Made by a program: the position numbers and the translations under genes
The notes under the pieces: generated by a model
The model's database searches: none
What the model was told of the DNA's origin: nothing
The model's input: only the letters and a program-made list of their open reading frames with translations
Origin: Isoetes taiwanensis
Taxonomy: Eukaryota; Streptophyta; Lycopodiopsida; Isoetales; Isoetaceae
DNA length: 64,000 bases
Direction of reading: 5' to 3'
Assembly (NCBI GenBank): GCA_021234155.1
Contig: JAJEKV010000020.1
Span: forward strand, 8,168,563 to 8,232,562
Part shown: piece after piece, positions 22,248 to 32,424 of the stretch
Layout of the letters: each line of letters begins with the position of its first letter
How positions within the stretch are numbered: position 1 is the stretch's first letter

Positions 22248-22554
22248 TGTTTTATTGGAATATATGATATTTTTGTATGATATTTGTGCCATGTATCGAT
22301 AATTTCGAGTCTGGAATTGCCTCGCAAATAATGCAATCTGTTATTATCAAACCTAGTATTATCATCTAAATGCTCTTCAATTTTGGTCTAATCTATGTTA
22401 GCAACTTGCTCTTCATTTTTGCATATTTCAATTTGCATATGAAACGTCACACGTGAATCGCAACCTTATGTTATTTTTGAAGTCCAAAAAAAAAAGATTA
22501 AAAAAAACAAAAACCCCCTAGAAGACAACAGCAGGTTGGCGTGATTTTGGAGTT

Positions 22555-22611
22555 GACATAATCCCAATTTAATTGGATGATGGTTTATGCTTACATATTT
22601 TGCAGTCTTCG
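22555..22611 (-). repeat. Right terminal inverted repeat
   Basis: Reverse complement of the left repeat: 22555-22585 matches 12770-12800 with one mismatch. A palindrome half-site (GGCGTG) lies just inside at 22538. Beyond 22611 similarity to the left flank ends. Confidence 0.75.
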
Positions 22612-23029
22612 TTTCCATGTTCTGCTACATCTACTTGAGAGCCCAAATGAGCATTTTGTCGATGTGTTTGCTTGTCTTAACCAACCTGCCAATCCAACCA
22701 CTTTGGACATACGATGCCGTCACCACAGATCATGAAAATATGTTTCTCGCTCTGCCTCGTTAAGTAGCACCACAGAAAGAGAAATTTATGACTGGAAAAA
22801 GAAGCTTGCTTTAGCCTGCAAGTTAACTATCTCGATAGGATATCCTGCAGGCATACATTCCTTCATACCAAAAGTTTTTGTGTTGCTATTTCCTATTGTT
22901 ACTGAATCCAGCTTTGCATATGAGCATGCACCACCATTGGTTGGAAATGATTTAGATGGTCTGAAGTTTGTTGATATTGGCTATACATTACCATCAGGGG
23001 AGACTACATTGAGGAAGGGCTAATAGTGC

Positions 23030-24270
23030 TAGATACAATGAATTTTGATGTTTATAGCCCGTTAGCATCAGACCCACTATTGGGCTGCATACATGCACAA
23101 AACGGCACTTTCAAAAATTGCTTTCTCTTCTTGCAGATTCTCCAATTGCATTTGTCTGATAAATTCAAAGTGCATCCATGCCACTCCCATTCCCATATTG
23201 AGTGTAGCCTGCAACCATTACACTCTACGATATGACATTTGTCTTGATCATTCAATGAAAGACACTAAAAGCATCCTCTATGCATAGAAGTCCAAAAGCG
23301 TATTGCCTACATGGATATCCCAACTACACACCTTTTGACAAAGCATTGCATGGATCAATATTTGCTCCATAGCGAGCATATCACAGCATGCGCACAGGAC
23401 ACTAAGAACCATCAATTCATTTGGTTCCATGTGTGCCTGTCGCATCTGCCAGAAAATCCTAACCACACCTTCACTATTATAAGAATGCACCCATCAATGA
23501 TGACCGTCCATGAAATAAAAATTACCTTGGGATGGATAATCGACCAAACACTATGCACGCATCCACCACACTCCCAGTCTTGGCATAAATGTCAACAAGG
23601 GAGTCCCCTAAAATAGCATCTGATGCACAAAAAGCTTTCAAAATACAGTCATGAATCCATTTTGAAATTGAAATAGACATACAAACACTCAACTACTTAA
23701 GGCGGCAAGAAAGGTAACTTTATTTGGTTTTACATTCTCATGTTGCATATGTTCCAAACACTAAAAAATTCCTTTGCTTTGTCATATTCAAAAATAATTG
23801 TGCTCCATGATATACCATTATGCAATGATATCCTACTAAATAGATGGCAAGCAACATTTATACTCTCACATTTAGCATACATGTCAAGGACAAAACATTG
23901 CTAAAATGGGACATATGATTAAATCCTTTCCAGAGTATCTGAGTGCAGATGTTTCCCCTCTTCCAAGGCTGGAAGTACCATGGATGTGCTGACAACAGTA
24001 ACGAATGGCACATTATTTGGTCTTAACACTCTTGCTTCATTAGTTCATACAGCAACAAAGCCCCTCTTCCATCACCATATTGAGCATACCCTGTGATTGT
24101 TGTTGTCCAGATATATGCATTACACAATTCCATTATAGATAAATGTACAAAATATTGGCATGAATACAGCTCCTGCTGCAATGTGGAAATGAAGAAAATT
24201 GCATTATGCGCCAATTTTGAAGGTCATAATCTTTCAGATACTAAACATAACAAGTTACTCACCTTTGCAA
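23030..24270 (-). pseudogene. PPR protein gene remnant
   Basis: Minus-strand pieces carry pentatricopeptide-repeat signatures. One is WTTTITGYAQYGDGRGALLLYELMKQ (near 24120-24030), with the conserved W-x-x-x-I-x-GYAQ-G pattern. Another is NELMVLSVLCACCDMLAMEQ then VGNTLLDFYA (near 23440-23280). Degraded repeats follow to about 23040. Frames are interrupted and repeats are lost, so this looks like a decayed copy of an organelle RNA-editing type PPR gene. Plant genomes, fern and lycophyte ones especially, hold many such genes. Confidence 0.65.
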
Positions 24271-26830
24271 TTACAAATGTTGCAGTGAATTAGTAGCTGT
24301 AAACAGCAAACCCAAAAAAATTACCTGCTTAGTTTAGGACTAATGCCTTCACTATGCAAGGAACACCAAAAGATGAGACTACGTGCAACCAACAGGCACT
24401 ATATTATACTCATTTTAATGTCAATACCTTCAACTTGCTCATTTTGGTGCTGATGCCTCTAGCCTGCTATTTAAACCATCATGTATATGCCATAAACACA
24501 TAAAGAAATTTTGACAAGTGCTAAGGTATCAGAATGTTGAGTTGGTGAAAAGAACAGTGTTGAATATTGTTTTATGACATCTTTGTATATAGATTAATTA
24601 AACTGAATGTTTGGAGAAATGCTTTATTTTGAGAAATGTTCTCACTGATCACACAAAGAGTCACGATGGCTGGACATTTTCTAGGTCTTGCTCAATCATA
24701 AATTTCCTTGTGGGGCTGAAATGACAGCCGCATTTTCTGCTTTAATGCTAGGTAAGCAGCGAGTTGCTTCGTGGTTCTCCAATGAGAAATAAGCATCTTA
24801 TAACCAAATGTTGACTTTAGAACATCCCCATTGTCTGCCCAACGACATCATTAGAGTATGCAAATAGCTTATAAGACTCTAAAAAGTACAAGCTACCTAC
24901 ACATATATTGCTCAACATATCAGATTATAATAGTTTGACAGCAAACTAAGGTCAGATATATGTGCAAGCTTATAGAACCATGCAGACATATAATAGGCGT
25001 TCATAGCTACCAAATTATATACATAAGACTTACTTGTTTGAAGTAATGTTCATGAGTTCCAGTTTTTCCCTGGGTATGCACATTAGTGGTAAGTATATAT
25101 CTGCAGAAAAAACAAGGGCAATAAGAACATATCATTAGCTCTAGACTCAATATATGTGAAGACTGAAGATATCGTATCCAATCCAGACGCAGACATGTTG
25201 ATCCATTGTTATGTCTGAGAGTATTCAAGCATTGGCAATAGATACTATTAGTTATACATCTAAATATCAGCAGCTATTGTTTCACTAAAAACGGAGATTT
25301 AGCTTGCATTAATATCGATATTATTGACACTATTACAAAAAGATGGCTTGCCAACAAAATTAGGAGGCCTAATTTGCTCTGACCGGTAGTGGTGCTTTCT
25401 CCTCACTACCTTCTCTCCCATCTACAATTCAAGAAACAATTTAGCCAACAAGCTTCATAACCTTTATCTAGTGCAAGCAAATTGTCCAGCTAAACAACTA
25501 ACTGACTTTATTAAAGTGGCAATCTTTTCACCGGATCGTGTTGATCTTGCCTCTCTTGCCATGCCAACACAAATATGGAGATAATTAAGCTGGCTATATC
25601 CAAGATATACATTCAAAATTCACAACGAATTGTGTAGTTGCATCCAAACAAAGGCCCATTCAGCAAACTCAACAATTGTTTTCATAGGAATGCTGATAAT
25701 AAGAATTAAGTAATGGAAATAATTAGTTTCAGAAAGTTCTCCTACCATCAATGAAATGTCAATGTAACTGGTTGCTAATGTCAATAAAACCAACACTGTT
25801 GATGTTAAGCATATGAATGCTACCTGAGGCATGCAATAACGATTAGGTGCCTTTTGCTATTTTCTGCTTCATAAATGTTCCTTTTGTGAGCAGACAGCTG
25901 TACCTCGCTGGCATTGCTCCAATGACAACAGAATAGTAATATTGTTGCCCTTAAACATTAAAATTACATCTCCTCAAATTCAGTAGCTAGCTCACTAAAT
26001 GCAACTATGTTCTCGATTAGTCTATAGTATGAGATCAACTATATAACCAATAAATTTCACATCCAGAAAAGCTCACTGTAACGCTCTCTATGGGAAGAGG
26101 TTCATTGATCTATAAACACGGAAACTCAAACAACCATATAAGTTGTAATTTACATTCAAATGGCATATCTTTGTAGCTTATCACATCCAATATCAAATGG
26201 GTTTTTAAAGCAGCCAATAGGAGGTCCATTAGGTAGAGTACAATCTACACTTTTCTTGGATGAAAGCTCCTTGGCCAACACTCCTTGCTACATTGCCATG
26301 AACTTCCATCTCTGTATTATAACGATGGAAGAAGTCTTGCTGGTGAAATAAAAACACTTGAGGTGGATAGTATTACATCAGGTTCTGGCTAAGAACTAAA
26401 TGGGAAAACATGGGCCTTATTGAAGTGCACATAGAACCTTCTCTTTGATAGGCCATTGGCAAAGGTTTAAAGAATCAGATGTTATACCTGCTCTTTCATA
26501 GGTCTTGGCAAAGATTTAAAGAATCAGAGGTTGTTTTAAAGCCGCTTTCGCTTAAAAGCTCACTTTCAATCGTTTCTTATTGTAAACAAACTTGCGGTAA
26601 TTTTTGAAGGATTACCATGCATGAGTATGAGGATCAAAAAGGTCATACGCAACTCACCTCTTGTTCAAGATTGAAAGAATTTATATTTTGAATTTCAAAA
26701 GAGTTGTGCATTATTCATAAGTCACACTTTCAAAGTTGGAATTTACTGCAAATCCTTACTGCATTGAAAATAACATATCAGTCCATGGATAAACGAAACT
26801 GAAACAACAAAAAAATACGATCGCCAAACA
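24271..26830. other. No gene recognised
   Basis: AT-rich intergenic-like sequence with scattered short frames on both strands; none shows a motif, splice-supported extension or repeat structure that I can defend. Confidence 0.5.
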
Positions 26831-26844
26831 GAGCGACAGGTGAG

Positions 26845-28213
26845 ATGTGTAGAAGAAAAACCTTTCTACTTTGCCGTTGCACAAGAAAAACCTTCTGCAT
26901 CGTCGCTGTAGGTAAACCTTCTTTCAATTCTGACTTAAAAGGTACCATACAAGAGCTCATTGGTTGCTTGCTTTGTGTAGCTAATAGCACACGTCCTGAT
27001 ATTGCATATGCAGTTAATTTTTTAAGCCGTTTTTTAAATAATCCAGGACAGGCACATTGGCTCGCAGCAAAACGAGTTCTTAGGTATTTGAAAGGAACTC
27101 TTAATCATGGATTGGAGTATAAGGTGGGCAAAGAACCTAGTTTAGCGCCCAAGGCTTATGCTGATGCAGATTGGGCAGGAGACTTAGATTCTCGGAAACC
27201 CACCTCTGGGTATGTCACTATGTTAGGAGAACCTGCAATATCATGGCGAAGCAAAAAGCAATCCTCAGTTGCAATGTCTTCAGACGAAGCAGAATATGCA
27301 GCAGTATCTCTAGTAGCAAAGGAAATAGTGTGGCTCAAGGGTCTTCTACTCGAACTTGGAATTATACAGGATAGTGTAGTGCATATATATAGTGATAGCA
27401 TGAGTTGCATAGCTATGACAAAAAATCCAGTAATGCACGAGAGGACCAAGCACATTGAGCTACGTATGCATTTTGTTAGAGATTTGGTCGTGAAAGGATT
27501 GATATAGGTTTTATATATATCGACCAATAATCAAATGGCAGATTTACTGACAAACCACTGCAAGAAGACAAATTCAATAAATTTAAACTTGGACTTTGCA
27601 TTGGAAACCCTTGTGACATGAAGAAGGAGTGTTAAAATAATAGTTAAAAGATAATCATGTCACAATAGAAATTTGAGGTGCATGATTTACACATAATAGG
27701 CCAGGTGGAAATATCAGAAATTTTTTGGATCATCGCATATAGCATAAAGGCGAGATCGGATTAATTGAAGGTGAAGACAGACGGATTAGAAAGTACAAGT
27801 GTCGGATTGCTGTAAGCCAGACCGGATTTGCTGAGCAGGCCAGACCGGATTTGTTGAGCAGGCCAGACCGGAGTTGCTGAGCAGGTCAGGCCAGATTTGC
27901 TGAGTGGTCTTCCCGGAACTGTTTTTCTATTGCAGGCCTAGCCTGATTACTCTGAACAGCCGATTAATCTTGCTCCAATTTCATGCTGCGACAGACTATG
28001 GGCTCAGGCTGCTCTGGATTTTCTAGCCAGAAGATATGGAATAGCAGTGAATCGCTAAGCCTTGATTGCTCTGGCTTTTTCTAGCCAGAAGATACTGAAT
28101 TGCAGTGGATCACTAAGCCTTGTTTGCTCTGGCTTCTTCTAGCCGGAATATATTTGTCGCAGTGGATCACTATTTATTTGTTAGTTACATACTGTCTTGC
28201 TGAAATATCAACA
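26845..28213 (+). mobile_element. Ty1/copia fragment with 3' LTR
   Basis: The frame to 27507 carries the end of a copia reverse transcriptase (GCLLCVANSTRPDIAYAV) and RNase H (KAYADADWAGDLDSRKPTSG, SSDEAEYAAVS, KTKHIELR-like end). A purine run and a TGTTA start at 27630 mark the LTR, which closes with ATCAACA at 28213. Everything upstream of the RT end (gag, integrase, 5' LTR) is absent, so it is a 5'-truncated fossil. The retained frame is long and the remnant has few breaks, suggesting moderate age. Confidence 0.8.
27630..28213 (+). repeat. Copia LTR, about 584 bp
   Basis: TG...CA bounded. It carries two internal tandem repeats: four 23-bp units at 27818-27908 (CAGACCGGATTTGCTGAGC core) and about 2.7 units of about 59 bp at 28012-28170 (CTCTGG...TCTAGCC...GAT.ACTAAGCC). 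These make the U3 region unusually repetitive. Confidence 0.65.
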
Positions 28214-29207
28214 GAGCCTGTCCTTTTATACGGGGTTGAAGTATGGGGCCCAGTAGTATTCCTCGCTACCTGGAATGACTTGGAACAGGTGCAGAAAGCC
28301 TTCTTGGTACGAGCACTAGGGTTGAAGTCCACAATTCCATATCAAATTCTACTACAGAAGACGGGATTCTTGCCTCTTCAGAGGGCGGCCCTTGATCGCC
28401 ACATTGTCTATTTCTAGAAGGTGGTCAATATGGACGATGCTCGTCTCCCTAACCTAGCTTATATCATGGCAATGGGGCCGCAGCACCTTAAGGCCTGTTG
28501 GAGGGAAAAGAGATCTCAATGGTTGGCTAGATGGAATATGCATGAGCTATAGCTTGAGGCAATATCTTGACCCTTGCTTCCTCAGCAAGCTTTGGGATGC
28601 CAGTGCCCTTGAACAGGTCAAGACAACACGCTATCAGCGCCACATAAATCCCACATTGGAACGATGCCCGCAATGCTACCTGCATATCCACTTGCCCATG
28701 AAAAGGCACAGACTCATTGCCTCCATTCGCACAGGGGCACACCATCTTCGAATTGAGACGTGCAGATGGATTGGTGAGCCACGCCAGGACAGGCTCTGTC
28801 AATGCTGCCAAATGGGAGTCATTGAGGATGAATCTCATACCCTTCAAAACTGCCCAGCATATGATCAAATCCGAACGCGCTATGCTGAGTTGGTCAGGCC
28901 TGGCCAGCCGCTATATGTGACATTGAGAACGGCTTTCGTACGGGTGCTGGGATCATACCTTTAGGAGATTATGGACATGCGAGATCAGCTATGTCTGACA
29001 TGTATATATACATTTATTTCATGATGATGTATACTTGTACAGTTTGACAACATTCTTATTACTGCCATGGTTTTTCCCTCGAAAACCCTTCAGGGTATGG
29101 GTTTTTTAACCCAGACAGTAATAAGTTTGCTGCACTCCTTCTGAGTCCCATAGGCCAATTGGTGTCAGTGGACGATAAAAATCATTCATTCTTTCTTTCT
29201 TTCTTTG
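28214..29207 (+). mobile_element. LINE, RT C-terminus, zinc finger and 3' UTR
   Basis: Coding starts directly after the copia LTR with PVLLYGVEVWGP, a typical post-RT motif, and runs to about 28416. In a second frame (about 28560-28964) it continues to a zf-RVT type end with RLCQCCQMGVIEDESHTL and NCPAYDQIR, the CCHC knuckle of plant LINEs, ending at a TAG near 28962. At least one frame change separates the two parts. The 3' UTR (29070-29185) matches that of the LINE at 5040-5160. It ends in a TTCT microsatellite (29190-29207) and not in poly(A). Confidence 0.85.
29082..29105 (+). other. Conserved LINE 3'-UTR stem-loop
   Basis: AAAACCC and GGGTTTT pair over a 10-nt loop, as in the copy at 5125-5148. 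GGTTTTT lies just upstream and could compete for the AAAACC arm. Confidence 0.6.
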
Positions 29208-31455
29208 AGCCAAAAGAAAATTAGGTCATCCTGGGGATCTGAGCCAAAAATATAACCCAACCAAAAAAATATTTTGCCAGCTCTTTTCGCAATTGCAGAT
29301 TCAACAATTCAAGGACGTCCCATACTACAAATCTGGCATACCTTTATGCTACAGATGATTTCCAAAGCCAGGTCTAGGAGTTAAAGAAAAAGGATCACTT
29401 ACCAGAAGAATTTCTAAAGACTGTAAATCCCGATCCCTTCTTCTTTTTCTGCAAGAATGCTCCATTCAGATCTACTCTTTGCTCCTAGATCTGCCTTCAA
29501 TCAAGCTAATAATGACAATACATGCAAGAAATCTGTTAGCTTGGAAAAACAGCTCTTGATCTTATAGATCTCATGACTTAGCCCTGTTTTGTAGAGATTG
29601 TAGAAGATCTATAAAATCCCCCTTGGAAAACAGCAAGAATCCTTGAAGTGTTATCAGATCCATTGCCTTCTCCAAGTTTAGCAAGGATTTGTAAGCAAAC
29701 AAGTCTTAAATGCTCAAAACCAACCTGAATGTAAGCTTTCTACCTGCTTCTTCACAAATCTTTATGATCTGGAAACAGATCCTAGTAGTGCATTAAGAAT
29801 TTACCACAATCTAGAATGCAAAGCTGCCAAACCGTCCAACTCTATTTGGCTCTGATACGATAATAGAATATAGTAATAGGGAGGAGGCATGAGAAGAGAG
29901 AAATAGGACAAACTAGTTCAATTGATAACGGATATGTTATATGTACATGTACATATGTATACATATAGAGATTCCATACTCTTAATAGTTGCTTTGTTGG
30001 GGGAGGCAAATCAAGCTTATCTATTTCTTAAATCATGGAAGATCCAATTTTATCAAGATCTAATTGTTCCCAGCCAGGGAAGGGCATCCATAGTGTCTAG
30101 TATAACAAAAAAATCTCTGACAAATATTAGCAGTTTTTAATTCCACCAAAAAAGAGCACAATGACTAAAACAAAACATGTGAAGCCTGCAAATACGAGTC
30201 TTAATGTCAGATGCTAATCTCTATTTATAGTTTAGAGCAGTGGAATGAACCTATGGAAGGCATTCTTGCTGCCTTGTTAATCTCTGAAGCTCGTGTATGA
30301 TTTAATCCATAGAAACACCCAAGAAGCTCAAGAAACACCCAAAATTTGATGCTTTTGCGAAGTTAATTTTGTCTGAATGCATCTGGCACTCTTCTCACTA
30401 TACCTTTGACCTCAATAGAGAATGCAAACCTTTTATCAGCGAACTCTAAAACAAGTGTTCTTGTCAAAAATGTAATTTCCCTCCTAGCACAAAAAGGAAA
30501 AACAACAAATCTTGCTATCAGCAGACTCTAAGACAAACATTCTTACAATGCATATGCCAATGAGGACACAACCACCAACCTAAACTGGAGGATTGTATCT
30601 TCGAGGGATTCTGATTGCTGACCAAGTCCAATTCAAATTTCAAATAAAGTCAATTGAAGTTGGAGGCTGAAACCAATACAATTTAGTCAGGTCACAAAAA
30701 AAGAGCACAATAACAAAGCTCCAAGTGTTTTTGCTTAAACACAATAGTAGATGTTAGAGCTTTAGAGCAGCCCAAATAGAAAGAACCGACGTAAAGGCAT
30801 TATCGCTGCTTTGGTTTCTGCAACCTTAGGTATAATTTCTCTCCATAAACATGCCACTTTATGACAAATATTGTGTTAGTTCAAGAAGTGATGCTTTTGA
30901 TAAGTTCAAATTTTTGGTTCTTCATCACATGCATCTGCAGATTTCTAACACAAAATGCACGGACAAAAAATCAAGCGCACATAATTTTCGTCACTCATCT
31001 ATAGTATGAACTATACTTCAGTTTCTGACCCTTATACTCTAAGAAGTAGAGTTGTATGACCCTTATCCTACACTGTTATCTTTCATCCTCGATACTGGAA
31101 TTCCATCGCTCAAGTCAATGGCAAAGAGACCGTGTCCAGCATATCTTCAAGTGGCTTAGCTCCTTGTCTTTGAAGGACCAACCATAGATAATGACAAATG
31201 GTTTGGGTCCATGGACCATTTGAGTGATGTCCAGATCGGAAGTATGCAACGCAAGTAGGAATCAATAAGCAACATATTGATGGCTTTCATGTTCCATATA
31301 TAGTTCCCAGAAAATGTGGTGACAGAGGGGATGTTACATATATTTTATTTAAAAATTATTAAGAAACATATTCAGATATAATATATATAACAATAAGTTG
31401 TCATAGAAAATGTATACAACCTAAAGATATCAACAAGATGAGTACTTAGTATATA
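29208..31455. other. No gene recognised
   Basis: AT-rich sequence. Parts around 29400-29880 and 30150-31000 read like UTR or intron sequence but carry no open frame with known motifs. Short similar passages (AAAGAGCACAATNAC near 30151 and 30698, with TTTAGAGCAG nearby) hint at an old internal duplication. Confidence 0.45.
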
Positions 31456-31484
31456 CTAGTAACGGGTGCCCAGCGATGCCGTGC
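31456..31484 (-). mobile_element. Second Helitron-like 3' terminus
   Basis: On the minus strand an imperfect hairpin (31468-31484, 5 of 7 pairs) is followed after 8 nt by CTAG and T. The word order and bases resemble the terminus at 3685-3712 (ACTAG, then GTGCC.AGC.ATGC). Insertion would be between A 31455 and T. The 5' end was not identified. Confidence 0.45.
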
Positions 31485-32420
31485 ATAAATACAATTTTGT
31501 GCGGCAACCATGAACCTGTAGACAAACTTATAAGACCTAACTATACTTGAGGTGGAATGAAGAGAACACAATATGGTGTATTGTTCACTTGATATTGTAC
31601 ACATATATAGGAAGTATTATAATCTTCAAATGTTATTTGCTCACGAAGAGACTTTAGAGCAAAAGGAAGGCATATATCTATAGATTGTAGTAAAACATTT
31701 TTGCTACGAATGCAGTTCTTCCATGCAAAAGAAAAAGTGGAACTCGATTCAACATTCTTATTATACATTATTATTATATCAGTGAAGCACTATATAGACT
31801 CTTTATGTAATCTAATAACTTGCTTTGTTAAATTATGTTGGATCATCGATATGTCTTCCTACATGCAAGGTGCAGCTTGATTCTAACATAAGAATGTGCT
31901 ATGAATTGCAATTATGAGAGGCAACCTGCAAATGCAAAAGGTGAAATAACATATCAACAATGATAAAGAAACTTTGCAAAGTTGGAACGAAGATTATGTA
32001 TTTTAGTTGTAGTTGCCATTATGGAAGCCATGTCACATTTCAAGGGTGAATGAACCTGAAAATCATGGGGGACTATTTATTTTAGCTTTGAGTTGCAGTT
32101 GCCATAGCCACATAGAAAGTACGTACTTTGGGTTACATGGAAAGTTCACGGTAAGGTAACATGCTTAGATCACATTTGTAAACATATCGCAATAATTAAG
32201 ATCCAAGATCCATTTGGGGAGGGGAGGAGGGGCTTTAGATTGCTCGAAAGGGATTCAATCAAGAGAAATAGCCCAACAAAATTTTATTGAATCAAAAAAG
32301 AAAATGTAGATGTGGGAATGTGAACCTCGAATATGCCACATTCTAATAGCTGATCAATATAACAATTACATGCGTTCGAAGCTTTTTGCAGATTTGCGAA
32401 ATGCTCAATATAATATAATT
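31485..32420. other. No gene recognised; possibly Helitron interior
   Basis: AT-rich sequence on the interior side of the Helitron-like terminus at 31456. A minus-strand frame of 75 codons at 31541-31768 has no known motif. Confidence 0.4.
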
Positions 32421-32424
32421 TTTC

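Larger units (their letters stand above)
12746..22611. mobile_element. 9.9-kb inverted-repeat element, two divergent genes
   Basis: The ends are inverted repeats: 12770-12800 and 22555-22585 match over 31 bp with one difference, and weaker similarity extends outward to about 12746 and 22611. Inside are a minus-strand DUF7869-type gene (13440-15860) and a divergent plus-strand gene (about 16.3-22.25 kb), separated by about 400 bp with a TATA box. Arrays of the palindrome CACGCCNGGCGTG occur only inside these bounds. The layout (terminal inverted repeats, divergent genes, internal repeated motifs) resembles a large cut-and-paste DNA transposon. No target-site duplication is obvious, and both genes are decayed. 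The superfamily is not recognised. Confidence 0.65.
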
